Shown here piece by piece: positions 46,784-58,491 of a stretch of 64,000 nt of DNA. The position numbers and the translations under genes were made by a program. Below the pieces are notes generated by a model that was given only the letters and a program-made list of their open reading frames with translations, made no database searches and was not told the origin of the DNA. The stretch is from Batillaria attramentaria (taxonomy: Eukaryota; Mollusca; Gastropoda; Batillariidae), in assembly GCA_018292915.2 (NCBI GenBank), contig JACVVK020000343.1, positions 473,501-537,500 of the forward strand. Reading direction: 5' to 3'. The stretch's first letter is position 1; each line of letters begins with the position of its first letter.

Positions 46784-48462
46784 GTGGCATGATATAAGCC
46801 ATCACCACATTAAGTGTGCTGTAGTTAGCTTATCAATTCATTTCCACCGGAAGCTTCAGCTGCTTTGACCGGGGGGGGAAAAAAAACCCAAAAACGTCTT
46901 TTCCTGGCGAGGTCTGACAAAAGGTGCGGAGTTAGCGCCCCTTATCTATCTCAGTTGTGATTTAGGTTTGCGGACGAAATCTTGTCATTAATTTATAACA
47001 ACTGACTTGACATTCTTTCCCCACACCTTTCACCGGTCCTCTTTAAAAAAAAAAGTGAATAAACGGAGAGATGGGTGAAAATGGTTTCATTTTGTGGATG
47101 TGATTTTTTTTTAAAATTAGTCTGGCAGAAACCAGAACAATGACAAACGACTGTTGTTATAAACGTCAAACCTATTGCCGGACACAGCATGATAATCCGT
47201 CTTACCACCACCTAGTCAAACTTCCTCTCCAACGCATGGTGTGGGACAGATTGCGCCTGAAAACAGGGTATTAAACACAGCCTGACTTCCCGGCTCACGG
47301 TCTCCCAAAAGGACCTGCGGCAGGACAAACAGAAGGCGAGGGTAGGGAGAGTCCTGGAGGGTAATTTGTGTGATGGTGTGTCAACATACGAAGCTAAGTC
47401 ACAGGCGAGAAATGAAAACATGGTTCAGAGGCCATATTGTTCCCCATAAGCGGGCTCCCTGCTGAGATCGGAGCAACGTAAACGAACATAAAGCGGGCGT
47501 TTTGAGCTAGTTTGTCAACACAGTAAACAGATCCACTCCGGCGGGGTCCCGGGGGTCGACAGAGATTGATGTTAGAGGGGGAGAACGTTCCCTGAGAGTG
47601 ATTTGTCCCCCAAATCCCCACCTGGGTTTAGCGCGAGGAAAAACATTCGCAGCACCTCCCGTGCACCCCTGCTGGCCGCATCACAATCCGCCCAATATCA
47701 TAGCCTTCCGCGCGACTGGGTCCGCGATTAACTTCCATCTACATTTCTGTGGCCTTATGAGGCGACTGGGAGGTAAAGGTTATCGTCAAGATAGACTGCG
47801 GAATGGTTAACCCCGCGATCAACTGCCCGTCTGCGTGTCTGTAACGACGTGAGGCGATTCCAAGGAGGATGGTATCGTCGGGGAATAGACTTGAGAATCG
47901 CGCACCTGCGCAAGGAAGAGAAGAGCCCGTGGTTCCCCCCTACAGGACGCCTGGGCAGGGTGAGGTGGGGCGCGCGGATATTAATGACAGCTCGGGTCGT
48001 TTGCGCGAGGGCCCCCTGCAGGGTGTCGCAATGCGCAAGTGTAAATAGGCAGCCTGGTCATTGTGTCTACCTCTCTCTGTCCTCCTTCTCGTCTTGTGTT
48101 TGATCTTTCCATGCCGGGTGAGTCAGGAATCCGTAAACCCGGGCTGAAAATCGCCGCAAACGACCTCACGGGCGGATTCTGTAGACTGTTAGGTCCATAC
48201 GGGCACCAAATCCTGATCTGTGACCATCACAGTCAAATAAATCAAATCAAAATGGAGTAAATCAAATGTGGCCGATTTGTCAGTTTGTCTGTATTTAGTG
48301 TCCAGCTTAACCTTTCAGTTAACCTGTCCCTTCTCCCCCAAGCTCTGATCACGCTTGTGGCGAGTACGTGCGGATGCCATGGCGGATTCATTTTAGTCAG
48401 TGGCGTGTCTACAGGCGTCCGGGCTACATGTCAAATCAGATGCACCAACAACAGCAGCAGGA
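46784..48462. other. Non-repetitive GC-rich stretch without recognised gene
   Basis: Sequence at about 47210-48200 lacks microsatellites and SINEs and is CpG-containing. A (AATCA)-type tail lies at 48233-48260. Short open frames have no domain. Confidence 0.35.
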
Positions 48463-48636
48463 GGGTGGGTGGGTGTTTGGGGGTTTAACGTCCTTTCCCA
48501 CCACATACGGGTGATATCAAAAACGGGGCAACGATGAAAAAGTCAGCACTACAAATATTTGGCACCAGCCGGCGTACGAACTCACGCCCCGAGCATTAGA
48601 AATCCAACGCTCTACCATTCGGCCAGCCCGGCTCCC
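48463..48636 (-). mobile_element. SINE family A with near-perfect 14-bp target-site duplication
   Basis: CAACAGCAGCAGGA at 48449-48462 and CAACAGCATCAGGA at 48637-48650 differ by one base. Confidence 0.88.
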
Positions 48637-49604
48637 CAACAGCATCAGGAACAACAGCAAGAATAACACAACAGCAACAAGATCAAACTTACTAGCACAG
48701 ATTACTAGCACTGTCTGGATCCGCTCCTGCCTTCTCTACCCTTCCTGTCTTTTTTTCAGACACGGTCGAGCGGCACCCAGGTCCGCTCATGAATATTGAT
48801 TTATCAAGCGGAGCGGCGAGGGTGCTCGCCATTTTCCCCCGAAATAGGATTTGTCGTCTGCTTTGTTGGTCTCACTTGTCCTCGACGCGAACACGACGGG
48901 GAGACAGCGAGCAGTCATGATATACTGCAGCGGTACATCCCACGCCGTGAATAGTGGTAAAGCAAACAACTCTGTTGTGGCCAGTGACGATAGGACAAGC
49001 GCTGTGGCGGAGGCTGTTAATACGAGACGACACAGGTGGAGAGGGGAAATGATGATAAGTAGGGATAAAGTTTCACGACCGCTTAATAACCAAACAAATA
49101 CATACAAAGTTCGTATAGGTACGTGATAAGTAGGGATACAATTTCAAAGCCGCTTAATAACCAAACAGATGTATAGCAAATCTTTACACGGACAACTACG
49201 ACTGACAGTAGACTGACGACGGTAGATTAATGTCGTCATGAGCGTGACAAAAAGAAGCTTATGTCTTACTAATCCCAACACAGCGTTCATTTTTTTATCA
49301 ACTGTACAATAGAAAGTTCGCGAACCTTAAATTTGATGGACCATTAATTTTGTTTGTAGACAGCGTTCTAATACATAATACAGACACGCTTAAAGTCACT
49401 ATGTTCGTAATGAGGTTTGGAAAAACAAACTGCCGCTTACAAAGGTCTAATGCTGTTTGTCAAGTGAATAGATGTTCCTTTTGGACACTGCCACCATTTT
49501 CCTTTTGGACACTGCCACCATTTTCGTGACTTTGCGATTGCTAATAGCAGAGAAATTTGACTTTGGCCTAACGCTTTCATACCTGTACTACACGTCGATA
49601 CGAC
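48637..49604. other. Gene-poor; two short tandem duplications
   Basis: A 71-bp unit repeats from 49054 and 49125 (GATAAGTAGGGATA...CCGCTTAATAACC). A 26-bp unit (CCTTTTGGACACTGCCACCA) repeats within 49475-49525. Confidence 0.6.
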
Positions 49605-49860
49605 CAAGCCGCTAAAAATAGCCGCCAATCAGTACTGTCTAGCCGGTGTTCAGTCCGCAACCAAATAACGTCGTCTACTCAGTACGCGGTACACTTCTAC
49701 GTACATAGAACAGCATGTACGCCAACAGGAGTCACCACAATGGTTTCACATGCTATATTGTGCCCCTATAGTGACTGATTCTGATGTACAGATAAAGCAT
49801 ATTCACTGAAAAGTTCTCCACGCGTTGTTGTATGTCTACCATACGTATTGAGACTTGAAC
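49605..49860. repeat. Dispersed repeat shared with 42585-42850
   Basis: See the entry for the first copy. Here it reads GTACACTTCTACGTACATAG and GAGTCACCACAATGGTTTCA. Confidence 0.6.
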
Positions 49861-49948
49861 CTGAGAGGATAGAGTCACTCTCTGGCAACGGAACAAAAAA
49901 TTGTTGTCACCGTCAAAGAAAAAGAAGTTATAATGATAAACAAACAGC

Positions 49949-49954
<6 letters not shown>

Positions 49955-50004
<50 letters not shown>
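49955..50004. repeat. (AC)n microsatellite
   Basis: About 25 AC units. Confidence 0.9.
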
Positions 50005-50006
<2 letters not shown>

Positions 50007-50117
50007 CGGCAGGAATCGCTGATGCACATGACATGTTATGAGCTGGTGATTTTTTTTTTTTAATCTTTCATTTTCACACTACCAGTTCAGGATTTAGACA
50101 ATTTTGAAAGAACATCG

Positions 50118-50120
<3 letters not shown>

Positions 50121-50187
<67 letters not shown>
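50121..50187. repeat. (GT)n microsatellite
   Basis: About 33 GT units. Confidence 0.9.
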
Positions 50188-50188
<1 letters not shown>

Positions 50189-51049
50189 TGTTATTATAAT
50201 TATTATTTTTGTCGGTTTTTTTCCCGATTTCCTGATCGGTAGACACATAATATTTCTTGCAAAGCCTACTAGGTTAAGAAATTTTAATTTATGATGATCA
50301 CGTGTCTGTCCCGTTAAAACAACAACAACCGAATTTCCAGAAATTGATTGATTAATTAATTAATAACGCGTTTTCTGTGATTGGTTATCATACTTGTGTG
50401 TCTTTTTCGCCTTTTCAAGCCCCAAACATGAAACGAGAAAGGTGTCCCTTTGGCTTCCCTTCAGAAACACTGCCGTCGGCTGCCTCAAACCATTCTTAGC
50501 TTGCGGCGAGCCGAAAATTGTCAATATTTTCCGAAGGCAAAATCTGACAGCCTCCCCTGAGATCCGAACCCGAGACCTCAAGCTAGGACCAGCGGGCGCG
50601 TGCTTGTTTTTGTGGAACCCACAGCTTGGGATGAACACACGTGACCCGAGACATGGGGTGCGGTGAAATATTTGTTGGGATCTGCCACAATAGAGAGGCG
50701 CAAAGACTGCTGACTGCACAGGGAGTAATTGGGCGATTTGTTACTGTCGTGCTGCGTTCCCTGGTCGTCTGAAACCTGTTTTCCTACAGCGTGGAACGCC
50801 ATTTTCAGCCCGTCTGTCGTTTCATGAATGCGTCTGTCTTTTCCTACACATGTAGGCAATCGGGAAAATATTTGACACTTTTTGAGAGGGTTGATGACTT
50901 GCGTGTGATGAAAGTGTTTGTTGGCAGATTCGATATACATAGCCGTATTGCACGATACACGCAGCTGGTTGGAAACAAAATGGTGAATATTTTGTAAACT
51001 ACTACAGCCATTCGATTATCACTCACCCACTCACTCACTCCCAGACTGC
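50188..51049. other. Gene-poor; possible third tRNA-like SINE
   Basis: On the minus strand near 50605-50555, GGTCTCGGGTTCGGATCTCA resembles a tRNA B box. The rest of the block to 50400 looks non-repetitive. No gene is recognised. Confidence 0.25.
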
Positions 51050-51140
51050 AAGCCAAATATATGTGCTGGCTGTATCCTCGTTGCCCTCTGTGATATCTCC
51101 CGTATGCGATGAAAAAAGGACGTGAAGTACCCACCCATCC
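51050..51140 (+). mobile_element. SINE family A, tail fragment
   Basis: AAATATATGTGCTGGCTGTA, GTTGCCCTCTGTGATATC and AAAAAAGGACGTGAAG correspond to the 3' half of the family. Confidence 0.7.
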
Positions 51141-51187
51141 AATCAATCAATCAATCAGTCAATCAGTCAATCAATCAATCAATCAAT
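51138..51187. repeat. (AATC)n tetranucleotide repeat
   Basis: About 12 units, with some AGTC variants. Confidence 0.85.
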
Positions 51188-52662
51188 CTGTACATCGATA
51201 CATCCCCCAGCATCTATTCCGACTGACAGTAAAAATGGCCAGAACAACAGCAAGGTGTAAGTACATGTCCATGGAAACTACCGACATAATTCTTTAATAA
51301 AGTAATTTGCATGTGGCCACCTCAAGAAAGCCAGCAGCCAGTGAAAAGCATGTTCCAAACTCTTCTTAGGGAAAAAATACAACAAACTGTACATGCATGT
51401 ACTGAACCTGTTCTTTATTCTTTTTCTTTCTTATTTCAAGTGTCTCAAAACGAAATCCAGACCAAGCCAGAGGACTTTGGTGTCGATAATTTATATGCAA
51501 AGCTCTTTTTTTTTAAGAGAAGTGAATTTTCCTGGCCCTGGTATCAAAGAGTGGGTCCTGACTAATCTTGCCGAACAGAATCGATCGTAAGAGAAAAAAA
51601 ATGTTTATATTGTAACGACTTCTTCCCTCCAGTTAAGTGGGCCTATTTTCACCGATTAAATGGGCATTGCGATCTGAAATTCACTTCAATCACCCCTGGA
51701 GATGAGGGGCATATTTGTATAAGCTTTCTTGAAAGCAGCGCGCGGGGGAGAAAGTTAAGCGCGTTTTGCTTGTGTCGTGTTAGTGTTGTCGCGCTGTTCT
51801 GACGACGTTTCCAGAGGCTGTGTGGAGAACCCTGACGCCTCTTCGACCTTCATTTCCGAATCGCACGAGCGGGGCGCGCGCCAGGCAAAAAGGACCAATC
51901 GAAGGGCGGAAGTGTATCAGAGCGCCAGGGAAGCATGTGGAAATCAGGATAATTTCAGGAATAGCGATATTCCATTAAAGGGCAGCCACTTTGTAGGGAT
52001 TTTCGAGCCGGCAGTTGACATTTGGAAATCAAGTAGCGCCCCTGGACAAAAAGCCACCCATTTGCTTTCGAAAGGGGGCGCTGTCACGCCATCTTGCACG
52101 TGTTTACTTTGCACGGTCTTCCAGAGGGTCTGCAGGTCCTGTGGAACTCGGCTTTGGTGGGTCTCTGGCAGTTTGGACGCGCCGGGGCGTACACAGGGTC
52201 CTGCTACGTTGTTGATTCGTCACTCGATACTTTGTTTTCCTAGAAAACGTCTTTCATTCGAGCGGCGTGCGCCGACTTTCATGCCGCTGTCATCTCGACG
52301 GATCGAGGCTTTTAAGGCCACCTCCTGGTTTTTTGACCGGGTCCACGGGTTTTGCGCACCTTCGTGGATAAACTTGCTTTGCGAAGTCAATGAAGTGGAA
52401 GTGATAGATGAAAATCAATGATAGATTAGCCTGGCAAAGCCGTGGTTATTCAAATACACGCTGCTTAATGGACGTTAGAATTCATACAGTTTCTTTCTCG
52501 CTGGCGTGGAGCTAGGGTTACTGTGTGTGAGGGTTGTGACAGGGTGCTGTCAATGAATATGGAAATGGAGTTTTACCTGCAGATTAAATAAGCATTACGG
52601 CTAATGCGTTTATGGGACCTTCCATCTCGCTCCATCCACAGTTCTCCCCTTTCTCTTCCTGT

Positions 52663-52726
<64 letters not shown>

Positions 52727-53534
52727 GGGGGGGGGGGGCTGACGATTCACAGCTGCGTTTAAGAATTCTATTATGAGTCTAGCTCTGATAATTTGTTTAA
52801 TTACGAAGTCGGACAAACAAGAAATTTCAAAATTTGAAACGCTCTAGCTCCCAGTAACATTGAACAGCCTTTTTGGGCGCTTACAATGGTCTATATACAA
52901 GACACCTGACTTGATTAGCACGGGTCAGTGTTTGTCTTGTCAAGCACGGGTGTTTTCCAAAGGCACTAAGATACTTCCTGTAAATATCTTGGCTTCAGCG
53001 ACACTTTCTCTCAATGGATCGTCCAATTTTCCCAGTGCTGTTATCAGCTTTATGTGTTCATTCTAAGGCAATATCCCGTGGTCTTACCTCCACTTCCAAC
53101 AAGCCCAGGGACAGGTCTTTTGTTATTCATTTCCACCAAATGGGTCATGTATGACCAAGTTTGTTTTCTCCCCTGACAAAGCGGCCGCGCCACTTCCCAT
53201 AGAGCGCCGTTCCTGAGCTGTGCTTGGTATTGTTTGTTCACGAACAGTTCGGAGATCATAAAAATCCATATGACGGGGGTAGGTGTGAAAAGAAACTTTC
53301 TCACGAGTTGAGGGGTGGGAGCATAACGACTTTATTGCTGTCTACCCCTTTCTATGACTCGGGTAGGGAGGGAGAGCTTTCACCCGTCATTTGTTACGGC
53401 GCCAATGCCAAGGGAGCAGTGTCAGCAGATGTAAGGATTTGTACTATTGTAAGCTTTCAATACATTCGCGGGTGTGCGTGCGTGCGTGCATGCGTGTGTG
53501 TGTGGGGGGGGGGGGGGGGGAGGAGGGGGGTTGA

Positions 53535-53568
<34 letters not shown>

Positions 53569-53873
53569 CCGGGGGAAGGGGGGGACGCATTACCTAAATC
53601 TCACACGATAAATCTAAATTTGAAATGTAACATCTAATATATAAAACAGACACAAAAATCTAAATACATATCTGACCCATTCCCAGACAGACCCACGGGC
53701 GCATAAAAAAATCAAAAACAATAGACGCTCAAATTGACAATACTGTACCGGAACTCATCGTTACATCGTTATAATATTTATGAAGTGTTCGGAATTCCAG
53801 GAACAGCAGACTTAAATAAATAAATAAATAAATGTTGAATCAATGAAACTCTCCAGGTCATATACAACGTATA

Positions 53874-53875
<2 letters not shown>
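51188..53875. other. Gene-poor; non-repetitive island at 51640-52430
   Basis: The island is open for 214 codons on the plus strand (51777-52421), but the product has no recognisable domain, no bias and no splice context. Repeats inside the interval: (AC)n-(GA)n-G run 52664-52737, and a poly-G/(GT)/(GA) block 53490-53570. Confidence 0.35.

Positions 53876-53904
<29 letters not shown>
53876..53904. repeat. (CT)n microsatellite
   Basis: About 14 CT units just before a SINE. Confidence 0.85.
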
Positions 53905-53911
<7 letters not shown>

Positions 53912-53923
53912 ACAAACATACAA

Positions 53924-54108
53924 GGAGTGCGTGGGTGGGTGTTTGGGAGTTTAACGCCCTTTTTTGCCACGTATGGGTGATACCAAAGACGGGGTAACGA
54001 GAAAAGGCCAGCACAAATATTTGGTCTTAGCCGGGATTCGAACTCACGACCGTGACCCGACTGGTTTGAAAGCCCAACGCTCTTCCATTCGGCTATCCCG
54101 GGTCACCC
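53924..54108 (-). mobile_element. SINE family A with 14-bp target-site duplication (one mismatch)
   Basis: TAACAAACATACAA at 53910-53923 and TAACAAACAAACAA at 54109-54122 flank the copy. The head holds a small insertion beside GTGACCCGACTGG. Confidence 0.85.
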
Positions 54109-54533
54109 TAACAAACAAACAATCACCAAAAACAACCAGAAAGATTCTCGTCATGAAAAGACCCCCACCCCCACCTCTCTCCGGCTCTCTCTCTCTCTGT
54201 ACACAAGCGGCTGCCTTGGTGTGGTAGCGACTTGTCTCAATGCATGATGCTAGGAAGGCGGCGTCTATTGATAGGTGATTAATAGCTGATTAGGTCCGTG
54301 TAACTGTCACAGCCATATCGACAGAAATGCCGTCTGTATCTTCTTTTCGCTTCCGACGGACTGACGCAGGGAACTGTCCCATCATGCAACGCAACAGACT
54401 GTCATGGCGGCCACAGAGCCTCGTCACTTCCGCCAGTAAGCTGCTCTTTGCGCTTAGGAGCTCTGTGGCTCTATCTAGATGTTGACGAGACTGAGGTGTA
54501 CATAGAGTTACATGTGAACCAGGAGGGGCGTTG

Positions 54534-54612
54534 CGAAGATGACACCAACCTCTGTGGCCGATACACTGGAAGAAGTTGTGGGCGGTAAGATGACACGGGA
54601 AGGAAGGGTTAT
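54534..54612. repeat. Second copy of the repeat at 8933-9012
   Basis: Shares GATGACACCAAC, TGTGGCCGATACAC and GTGGGCGGTAAGATGACA; here also followed by a T run and a (CT)n run. Confidence 0.6.
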
Positions 54613-54650
54613 TGCGGATATACATCATTTTTTTTTATTTATTTTTTTTA

Positions 54651-54654
<4 letters not shown>

Positions 54655-54695
<41 letters not shown>
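54655..54695. repeat. (TC)n microsatellite abutting a SINE
   Basis: About 20 TC units end exactly at the SINE head. Confidence 0.85.
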
Positions 54696-54697
<2 letters not shown>

Positions 54698-54852
54698 GGA
54701 GCCGGGATAGCCGAATGGTAGAGCGTTGGGTCGTGTCGTGAGTTCGAATCCCGGCTAGGGCCAAATATTTGTGCTGGCCTTTTTCTCGTTGCCCCGACTT
54801 TGATATGACCCTAACGTGTTGGGAAAGGGCGTTAAACTCCTATAAACACACT
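54696..54852 (+). mobile_element. SINE family A
   Basis: The head is GGGGAGCCGGGATAGCCGAA and the B box GAGTTCGAATCCCGG; an internal deletion removes part of the anticodon-arm region. The tail is GGCGTTAAACTCC. Confidence 0.85.
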
Positions 54853-55057
54853 GGGACTGGGGGAATGGAAGATTGAAGAATCGATGTATAAGACAATTAT
54901 GAGTATTGAATATTACAATTTTGAGACAAATAATTATTTTGGCGAATTTAGCTTTTTTGTGGGGGTGGTAACTGTGGTGATGCAACTCATACTGTTAGGT
55001 ATGACCGGAGGTCCTGAGTTTGGTCTGCTGAAAGTAACCCAGATTTCCTGACAACGA

Positions 55058-55103
55058 CGCATACGTGGTGGAAAAGGACGTTAAACTCCCCCCCCCCCCC
55101 CTC
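55058..55103 (+). mobile_element. Severely 5'-truncated SINE family A insertion
   Basis: Only the last part of the tail (ACGTGGTGGAAAAGGACGTT) and a C run remain. It is flanked by the exact direct repeats TCCTGACAACGA at 55046-55057 and 55104-55115. Confidence 0.7.
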
Positions 55104-55115
55104 TCCTGACAACGA

Positions 55116-58100
55116 GAATGAAGATAAAAGGAAGAGAATTTCAGTGAAGAAGCTGTGGTTTTTTGACAATGGATAATTTTGAGTGAATGTTAAGGGGGGG
55201 GGGGGGCGCTTTATGCAAATACCATCTACCTAGAGTAAAGGGTACAATCACTGAAAGTCAGAAAACACGGTATTTTCTTTCCCGTGTAATTTTTGTAATG
55301 TCATTGTTTTTGTAACCAGGACACCTAACCAACGTGCATCCACCAAAAATCGGAATTTTCATCTCCTAAAGGCGACACTTAAAGGCTTCACTTCAGACTA
55401 CATAGAGATCCCGGTCCTAATATAAAGACTGTCTGGTTTATCCAAACCATATTTCGTCTAAGTGTGAAATACTGCTAATGTATCTTTCCCTAAAGAATCC
55501 TCCACAAAAGCTGACCAATAAAGGCACCTGTCTTCAATAAACATGGCGCTGAAACACCGAGCCTTCACAGTCGCAAACTTCCACCGTTCCCTTTTACAAC
55601 CCTCACACGTTACTCGGGCCCCTCTTACCGCTTGGTGTCCCCACTGAGAGTCCAGTTAAACCTCACACAGTAACGGTCATCCGTTGCGTAACGGCTCCCT
55701 GCTAACTCGTTTTACCTGCCTGGAACGGTCTAAGCTCACTTGCAGTGGACGTTCACGGTCAAACTTTTGTGGCCGTTTAAATCGAATGTCTGTGTTAGTT
55801 CAGGTGTTAGTTCAGGTATTATGCATGTACCGCCTGATGAATGCTGTAAGACGCAACCAAAACTAAGTTGCCTTTGATATCCTTAGAGTCATCGTCCTTG
55901 TGTTGTTGCTGTGTTTGGTTGTTTTTGTTGTTTCTTCTGTTTAGATGTTGTTGTTTTTCTTTTTCTTTTTGTTAGGTTTTTTTTTGGGGGGGGTTGTTGT
56001 TGTTGTTTTGTTTTGTTTAGTTTTTTTGTGGTTTGTTTGTTTGTTTGTTTGTTGATGTTGTTTGTTTGTCGTTTGTTTGTCGTTAGTTTGTTTGTTGTTG
56101 TTTGTTTGTTTTTTTTTGTTGTTGTTGGGTTTTTTGTTTTTTGTTGTTGGTTTTTTGTTGGTTTTTTTTTTTTTTTTTTGGGGGGGGGGGGAGAGAGAGG
56201 GGTGTCTTAATATTTCAAAAACTGTTCCTTGCCAATTTGTACAACAAAGAAGCAAGATCTCAAACTGTCATACAAACCGGCATTTTTTCCTTTAAAAAAA
56301 GAAAAATGTTGCTTCTTAGGTTTGACGTATGAGGCTGAAATTTCGCGTCGTGATATACATTTTAAAATATTTTTGGTTTCATCATTATTTTAGATTATCC
56401 ACTATAAAAGAAACAAAGGCAGTATATCAGTACTGAGTGACACACAGTGTCAAAGACTTGGTGCAATAAGCAATGGTTTCAGTGCCGTAAACCCTTTCCG
56501 CATTTTTTTTTTCCATTTATGTTTGATGGCGTGGAGAATTACAAGACAGCGTAGCAAAACAAAGCATTGGGTGAAAATAATCAGCTTTGCCATCCACCCA
56601 CAGCTGTATTCACGCCAGCATGTGCAGCGATATTTAAACCACGGAATTAAATCGTGACAGTTTCCGCCATAAATTCCCACACAGCAGATGGAACGTAAAT
56701 CGTGCTTACATAACGTTTTAATACCATGGCAGGGGGTTGTGGCGGGTTAAACAAGAGGGTGTCATCCATCTAGTCCCACTCTTACCTTTAGCCCAATACA
56801 CACCTCTCACCAGCGGGGACAATTTGTGTATGGACACTTTAAACCGACAATCCTGCTTTCACTAGCGTCTACTGTTACAACCACTTGCAGCTATCCATCA
56901 AGATTTAAGATTCCACACAATTAATTCGCATCCCACGTACGGGGGACATAAAACACCTCCTTCAGCTCTCCTTGTCAGAATGGAGAGAAGGCTCAAGGCT
57001 TTATTCTCCCATCTTCGCTTCGCTTGCTTGACCTCCCAGCACAAATGGTGGGGGACAGAGAGAGGCCTAATTTCTCAGGTTTCACGCCAACAGGCTTCCA
57101 ATTGGCAGCTCACTTCGCCGCACCGCGGCTCGGTCGCTGGGGCTGTTTGGGGGTGGGGCTAGTGGGGATAGACTTGTCAATGCCGCTTGGCTGCCCACGG
57201 AGCAAGCCCCGCCCACGGGAGGGTTTGACTGACGGGCTGGCGGTGAGAGGGCCACGGAGGGATAAACTTGGGACAGTGATGCTCTTCTCTAGTGGTGGGC
57301 AGTGTCAAAGGAGTTTTCTGCTGCACCACGTTGTCTGTGCTACGACCCAAAACCCCGAGACTGCATCACAAACTGCTGCTGGTAGCGTAACGAGACACGC
57401 TCAGCGACGGAGTCAGTCATTTTCCGGCCCCTCGTCATCTTGTGAGACTTCGGACATTCCGCATGATCATTTTACCCGCAACGCTAGGGTCACGTGAAAA
57501 GACGCTACAAACTGTGCACGTGTTGTGTTTTGATTCGCCGTGGCGACGTATATCACTCTGTTGTTAAATGACCAGCTAGAGGTAAATACGTGACCTGACG
57601 GACAGGTGTTGTCTTGAGACTCGGCATCATTCAAACGTGGCGTGTTGAACAGTTCCGGATGTGGGACCGTAACGCCTCAGTGTGCCAGTGACAAGAACTC
57701 ATAGTCAAACTCATCCGCGGCAGATATTAAGCAGTGATTTTTTACCTGTACGTATTAACTGTACACAAATCTGACGCGAAACAGTTGCACTCAGTCAGAA
57801 AGACAGCAGAACATTTTCCATTCTCAGTGCTGTTTCTGTGGCTTCATTATTCTGGCATCGGTGACCTCCATGTTTGATCGCTGATCCATTATTGTATGAC
57901 ACGGTTCACTGGCGGAGATTCGCATTCTCATATCGACAGCAGTCCCATAGTTCTTCCACACTCCATTTACTGGAGCGGGAAAAGTGTGAAGCGAATCGGA
58001 AAATATTCGACCGATTGCTACATGAAAAACGTCAACAACATTAAACGATTTAGTCCCTCGAGTATTGGGCCCTTTGACGCCTGACTTTTGTGAGCCTTCA

Positions 58101-58491
58101 GTGGAACAGAAAGAATGTTAATACCTACAAACAATCGTCTTTCACAGGAGAGATTCTCCCGTTGAAGACAAGCAGCGGCGCCGAACTAAATTTTTGATGA
58201 CTGTTATTGTAGGTTATATCGATTGTTGGCTTTGGAGAAAGGCCCTGGAGGATATGCTAGCACTAGACGATGATTAGTGTGTGAGATAACAATTACTGTA
58301 TGCGCAGTGGGCAGAAATTAATCCTGTACTCTATTACACTGACAATGCTGCGAGGGATAATTCACTTTCGTCAGCTCGTCTGTTTGTGTGTGATGGGTCG
58401 CTGATAAATGCCCGCGTCTGAGGCAGGAGTCGAGATACCGCAGTTAGAAAGTGAGACACACACCGAAGACTCTTTCACTACCACCAGCATC
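55116..58491. other. FoxB upstream region
   Basis: No exon is recognised. Apart from the T/G tract, 56400-58490 is largely free of repeats. A 157-codon open frame at 57024-57497 has no domain. GCCATAAA lies at 56666. Promoter and enhancers of FoxB are expected here, but no TATA box stands out. Confidence 0.4.
55905..56206. repeat. T/G-only low-complexity tract
   Basis: About 300 bp is almost only T and G with (GTTT)n and G runs of 8-11, on the same strand as the two other tracts. Confidence 0.85.

Noticed and set aside
51777..52421. 214-codon open frame on the plus strand
   Set aside because: No domain, no biased composition typical of proteins, no splice or start context; the region is simply GC-richer and stop-poor.
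57024..57497. 157-codon open frame upstream of FoxB
   Set aside because: The product looks random and no family feature is visible; more likely FoxB upstream DNA.
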